Source: Ensifer adhaerens (GTDB lineage Bacteria; Pseudomonadota; Alphaproteobacteria; Rhizobiales; Rhizobiaceae). Taken from it: 64,000 bases of DNA. The stretch covers positions 3,332,001-3,396,000 of the forward strand of contig OCMG01000004.1 in the NCBI GenBank assembly GCA_900215285.1, in the 5' to 3' direction. Numbering within the stretch: position 1 is the stretch's first letter; each line of letters opens with the position of its first letter. Of this stretch, positions 61,388 through 64,000 are shown piece by piece. Made by a program: the position numbers and the translations under genes. The notes beneath the pieces were generated by a model. The model had not been told where the DNA came from. It saw only the letters and a list, made by a program, of their open reading frames with translations, and ran no database searches.

Positions 61388-61919
61388 CCTTTTCTATGCC
61401 ATCGGCGTCGGCCTGCTCGGCGCGCTTGTCCTGCATATCACCGTCATCCTGGCCACGCCCGTCTATACGGGGGCGGACATCTATGCCCGCGTTCTGGACC
61501 TGGGCGCCGACGGCGAATTCCGCCCGCTGCCCGAAAGCTCCAGGGATGGCGGCCTGGCCGTCAGCGGTCCGTTCCTGAAAGAGGCCGTGTGCGCCTTTTC
61601 GGTGGATGACGGTCCCGTCAACCTGACGGCGGAAGGCAAGGTGCCGTTCTGGTCCGCGGCCATCTACGACAGCCGCTCGAACGAGATCTTCAGCATGAGC
61701 GACCGCACCTCGGTCAAGGGAACGCTGGACATCATCGCCGGAACGGACGCGCAGATCACCGCGCTCAAGAACAGCGGCGCGAACGCCACTGAAAATCATA
61801 TCCTCGTCACCATGCCCTCCAACGACGCCTATATCGTGCTGCGCGCCGTCATGCCGGAAGCGAGCATGGCCGCGTCGACACAGGCGTTTCTGGACAGTGC
61901 GAGTTGCGAAGGGATGTGA
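61380..61919 (+). CDS. DUF1254 membrane-anchored protein
   Basis: A 179-residue protein: anchor SLFYAIGVGLLGALVLHITVI, then a DUF1254-like periplasmic domain (SGPFLKEAVCAFSVDDGPV, VPFWSAAIYDSRSNEIFSM, NHILVTMPSNDAYIVLRAV). In longer proteins DUF1254 and DUF1214 are fused; here they are two overlapping genes, as in many Rhizobiales, so their products probably work together. Function unknown. Confidence 0.88.
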   Translation: MRSLFYAIGVGLLGALVLHITVILATPVYTGADIYARVLDLGADGEFRPLPESSRDGGLAVSGPFLKEAVCAFSVDDGPVNLTAEGKVPFWSAAIYDSRSNEIFSMSDRTSVKGTLDIIAGTDAQITALKNSGANATENHILVTMPSNDAYIVLRAVMPEASMAASTQAFLDSASCEGM

Positions 61920-61935
61920 GGGATACGCCGAGGCA

Positions 61936-62121
61936 CCCCCCTCTCCTGCGATTTCTAACACTTAGCTAAGGCTAAGATGTTGAAATCGCTTTCTCCCCCA
62001 CCCAAGGGGAGATTGGAGCAAGCGGACGCGGCATGCTCCCCATCTCCCCCCTTGGTGGGGGAGAAAGCAAAATCACGGTCTTAGCCGCAGGCTAAGTCGT
62101 AGATTTTGCAAGAGAGGGGGT
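61936..62121. repeat. Long inverted repeat, family A, copy 5
   Basis: CCCCCCTCTCCTGC at the left, GCAAGAGAGGGGG at the right, with TTAGCTAAGGCTAA and TTAGCCGCAGGCTAA hairpins and the CTCCCCCCTTGGTGGGGGAG core. It lies between the convergent DUF1254 gene and the small leftward gene, outside the GTA cluster. Confidence 0.85.
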
Positions 62122-62166
62122 CGGCCACCGAAGCCGCCGCAATCTGTTATTCCAACGTTTAAGAAC

Positions 62167-62337
62167 TCAATGCTTGACCGGCTCGCCGCGATCGTCCAGT
62201 TCGACCCGTTCGGGGATCTGCCCGAAACGCTCGTATCGTACGCCGGTGAAAAGCAGAATCTGCGCGTCCGTCGCGGCCGGATCGGCCCGGCGCGGATTGC
62301 GCGGCAAGCGCTCACGAATGCTGATGACCTGTGCCAT
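62167..62337 (-). CDS. Small conserved protein, 56 residues
   Basis: The frame reads MAQVISIRERLPRNPRRADP, then AATDAQILLFTGVRYERFGQ and IPERVELDDRGEPVKH. It is soluble and mixed-charge. GGGGAG stands seven bases before the ATG. The compact sequence with YERF and a charged tail looks like a small rhizobial protein of unknown function; I do not recognise a family name. Confidence 0.7.
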   Translation of the reverse strand: MAQVISIRERLPRNPRRADPAATDAQILLFTGVRYERFGQIPERVELDDRGEPVKH

Positions 62338-62708
62338 GCTCGTCTCCCCAAACTTCGAGACGGATGAACGAAGAACCAAAATTCACCCTGTCCGCCTGTC
62401 GTTTGCGGACCAGCGCAATTTCCGGGTGACGCAGGAGGACATTCTCCTGCCCATGCCGGGACATCTGCGCTTTCTCATCACCTGTCTGCGGCCCTTCCGG
62501 GCCGCCTGCCAAACGATGCTTTCCGCAGAGGTTTAACGCTCCACGGCGCAAGCGGTTCCTGCCGCCTGCGTGAGATCATCAAGCCATACGATAGTTAATG
62601 GGTTGTAAACGCTTTTCCCTTAAATTGCGTAGATATGGGACAGGCAGCAACTACGGCGCGTTTTAGCCGGCCCGTCCGGTATTGTATTGCGTAGCGTCAG
62701 GTGTACCC
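62338..62708. other. Intergenic region upstream of the DUF2336 gene
   Basis: 371 bases between divergent genes. It contains a CAGGAG/CTCCTG hairpin near 62432-62449 and an AT-rich promoter-like stretch with a CtrA-like site at 62595-62609. Short frames on both strands lack proper ribosome sites. Confidence 0.5.
62595..62609. promoter_or_regulatory. CtrA-like site upstream of the DUF2336 gene
   Basis: TTAA-N7-TAAA, one mismatch from TTAA-N7-TTAA, about 100 bases before the gene start in an AT-rich stretch. Confidence 0.3.
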
Positions 62709-63815
62709 GTGTTGGACAGGTTCAGAGAGTTGGAGAAGCCGCACTCCATTCGCAGGCGAGATGTGGTCCTGCTGGCGACCGTCACCAGTTTCGAAGCGCT
62801 GAGCAAACCGTCCCGGATCGAACTGAAGCAGTTCGCCGAACTCTTCCGCCCGCTCTACGAACATTCCAGCCACGAGGCCCGCCGGCAGGCGGTTGCCGCC
62901 CTCTCCCGCCTCGAAACGCTGCCGCAGGCCGTCTGCTTTTTCGTCGGCTCGCAGCCGATCAACATCGCCGCGATCTTCCTGTCGCAGTCGCCGGCGATTT
63001 CCGATGCCACCCTGATCGACGTCGCCCGCAGCCAGGGCGAAGCGCATGCGCATGCGATTGCCACGCGCGCCAACCTCTCCCCCATTGTCGTCGATGCACT
63101 GGCCGCCCTGCATGACGGCAGCAGCTATCGCCGCAACAGGCCCGTCGCGGCCGAGCCCGATATGGGCGAGGATATCGACAGCGAAACCGGCTCCGCCTCC
63201 AGCGCGACGCGCGTTTCCGGTCCCACTGCGGAGGCCCGCGACGCGCGGGCCACGACAGGCGGGCAGGAAGCCGCACGGCTCGCCCGCGAAGAGGCGCTGC
63301 GCAACGAACTTCGGCTGATGGTTGCGGTGCGGGCTCCCGAAGACGCGCCCGCGCCCGTCATGCTGCGCGCCGCCGACGAGATGCAGACGGCGCTTTTTGC
63401 CCGCTTCGCCCGCGCCAGGCAGATGCCGCTCTTCGCGCGCGTGCTGACCGAGACGCTCGACGCCTCCGCGGCGCTTTCGGAGCGGATCCTTCTCGACGTC
63501 TCGGGACAGCAGCTGGCCACGACGCTGGTCGCGCTCGGCTGCCGCGCCTCGGACATCCGTCAGATCCTGACATCGATCTATCCGCATCTGGCGCAGATCG
63601 TCGATGGCCGCAACCGCGCCTACCAGCTCGTGCGCGCCCTCGACCCGGCCGATTGCGTGGCCCGCGTCATTGCCTGGCGGCGCGCCGACATCTACACCCG
63701 CACCGGCCGCTACGAGGATGTGGAAGCCGACATGGCAGCCCAGGCTGAAGCCGCTGCCGCTGCAGCCGGCAACAGCAATGCCGCACCCTCCGGCAAGCGG
63801 GCGCTGCGCGGCTAG
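62709..63815 (+). CDS. DUF2336 domain protein
   Basis: A 368-residue protein with GTG start. The N-terminal about 250 residues are the helical, HEAT-like DUF2336 region (RPLYEHSSHEARRQAVAALS, LSQSPAISDATLIDVARS, ANLSPIVVDALAALHDGSS), followed by an acidic/Ser linker and a second helical part (ILLDVSGQQLATTLVALGC). It ends in a coiled Ala-rich tail. It is cytoplasmic. The family is alphaproteobacterial and its molecular role is not established. The start is chosen for AGGTG a few bases upstream and because the sequence upstream has no ATG. Confidence 0.85.
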   Translation: MLDRFRELEKPHSIRRRDVVLLATVTSFEALSKPSRIELKQFAELFRPLYEHSSHEARRQAVAALSRLETLPQAVCFFVGSQPINIAAIFLSQSPAISDATLIDVARSQGEAHAHAIATRANLSPIVVDALAALHDGSSYRRNRPVAAEPDMGEDIDSETGSASSATRVSGPTAEARDARATTGGQEAARLAREEALRNELRLMVAVRAPEDAPAPVMLRAADEMQTALFARFARARQMPLFARVLTETLDASAALSERILLDVSGQQLATTLVALGCRASDIRQILTSIYPHLAQIVDGRNRAYQLVRALDPADCVARVIAWRRADIYTRTGRYEDVEADMAAQAEAAAAAAGNSNAAPSGKRALRG

Positions 63816-63861
63816 TTCGTTTCGATGTTTCATGGAAACGCTGAAACGATCTATCTCTTTG

Positions 63862-63916
63862 TTTTTGCGCAATTGCGGACGCGAAACCGGTCTCCACTTT
63901 CGCTGGAATTGCTCTA
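63862..63916. repeat. Dispersed rhizobial repeat at the end of the window
   Basis: TTTTTGCGCAATTGCGGACG, then CGAAACCGGTCTCC and GCTGGAATTGCTCTAG, resembles a very common intergenic sequence of Rhizobiaceae genomes that ends GGAATTGCTCTAG. It overlaps the last codon of the next leftward gene. Confidence 0.45.
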
Positions 63917-64000
63917 GTTGTCGGCAAGGTCGATATAGTCGCCCAGGGGCTTCTCCGTCTCGACCTCGACGACCCAGAGATCCGGGTCGAAGCGAATTTC
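63914..64000 (-). CDS. 3' end of a probable DUF1491 family gene (partial)
   Basis: Only the last 28 codons are inside the window. They encode EIRFDPDLWVVEVE then TEKPLGDYIDLADN. The RFDPDxWVVE motif near the C terminus is characteristic of DUF1491 proteins, small rhizobial proteins of unknown function. The stop codon is formed by bases shared with a dispersed repeat. The rest of the gene lies to the right. Confidence 0.55.
   Translation of the reverse strand, partial: EIRFDPDLWVVEVETEKPLGDYIDLADN

Noticed and set aside
47535..62121. Repeats considered as a CRISPR array
   Set aside because: Units are long palindromes hundreds to thousands of bases apart with no regular spacers and no cas genes nearby.
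62453..62536. 27-codon frame after a CAGGAG/CTCCTG hairpin upstream of the DUF2336 gene
   Set aside because: The possible ribosome site is too far from the ATG and sits in the hairpin; no conservation evidence is available.

Overview
The window is about 61% GC chromosomal DNA from an alphaproteobacterium, most likely a member of the Rhizobiaceae (Rhizobium, Agrobacterium, Sinorhizobium or Shinella relatives). The evidence is a cytochrome c maturation operon (ccmI/cycH, ccmE/cycJ, ccmF/cycK, ccmH/cycL) beside a FeuNPQ-like two-component system, an arrangement known from Rhizobium leguminosarum. A degP-type protease, a two-component pair, glnE and a PleC/PdhS-type kinase follow, and intergenic palindromic mosaics typical of rhizobia are abundant. 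The genus cannot be fixed from the sequence alone. No rRNA, tRNA, CRISPR array or insertion sequence was recognised.

Layout. 0-16.5 kb is a mixed housekeeping region: MarR regulator, methyltransferase, AMP nucleosidase, small secreted proteins, a DUF2778 (tlde1-like) envelope protein, two divergent SDR proteins without the usual Tyr-x3-Lys pair, two transporters, electron-transfer-flavoprotein:ubiquinone oxidoreductase, an Hsp70-like protein, a uracil-DNA-glycosylase-like protein, and a hydrolase. 16.6-22 kb holds aminopeptidase N and the PleC-like kinase. 22-36.1 kb reads leftward: ccmI-ccmE-ccmF-ccmH, degP, response regulator, sensor kinase and glnE, plus a separate lipoprotein gene and feuN-feuP-feuQ.

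36.3-56.8 kb is a nearly complete gene transfer agent (GTA) structural cluster read leftward. It runs from a small-terminase candidate through large terminase, lysozyme, portal, DUF6107 membrane protein, prohead protease, capsid, head-tail connectors, tail terminator, major tail protein, gp10, chaperone, tape measure, DUF2460, DUF2163, NlpC/P60 peptidase and the giant TIM-barrel host-specificity protein to a holin-like protein. The cluster is interrupted by rightward genes (an MFS transporter, a 2-oxoglutarate/Fe(II)-type oxygenase and a DUF559 nuclease-like gene) and by many copies of long GC-rich inverted repeats. The DUF559 gene sits between the two halves of one such repeat.

57.3-64 kb has a carboxymuconolactone-decarboxylase-family protein with a palindromic operator candidate, a YcgN-type cysteine-cluster protein, a class A penicillin-binding protein, a DUF1214/DUF1254 pair, a small conserved protein, a DUF2336 protein, and the 3' end of a probable DUF1491 gene.

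How the genes connect: cytochrome c maturation, periplasmic proteolysis and two envelope-sensing two-component systems form one envelope/respiration neighbourhood. The GTA block encodes head, tail, DNA packaging and its own candidate lysis proteins. CtrA-like sites lie upstream of the PleC-like kinase and of the DUF2336 gene, but none was seen at the head of the GTA cluster.
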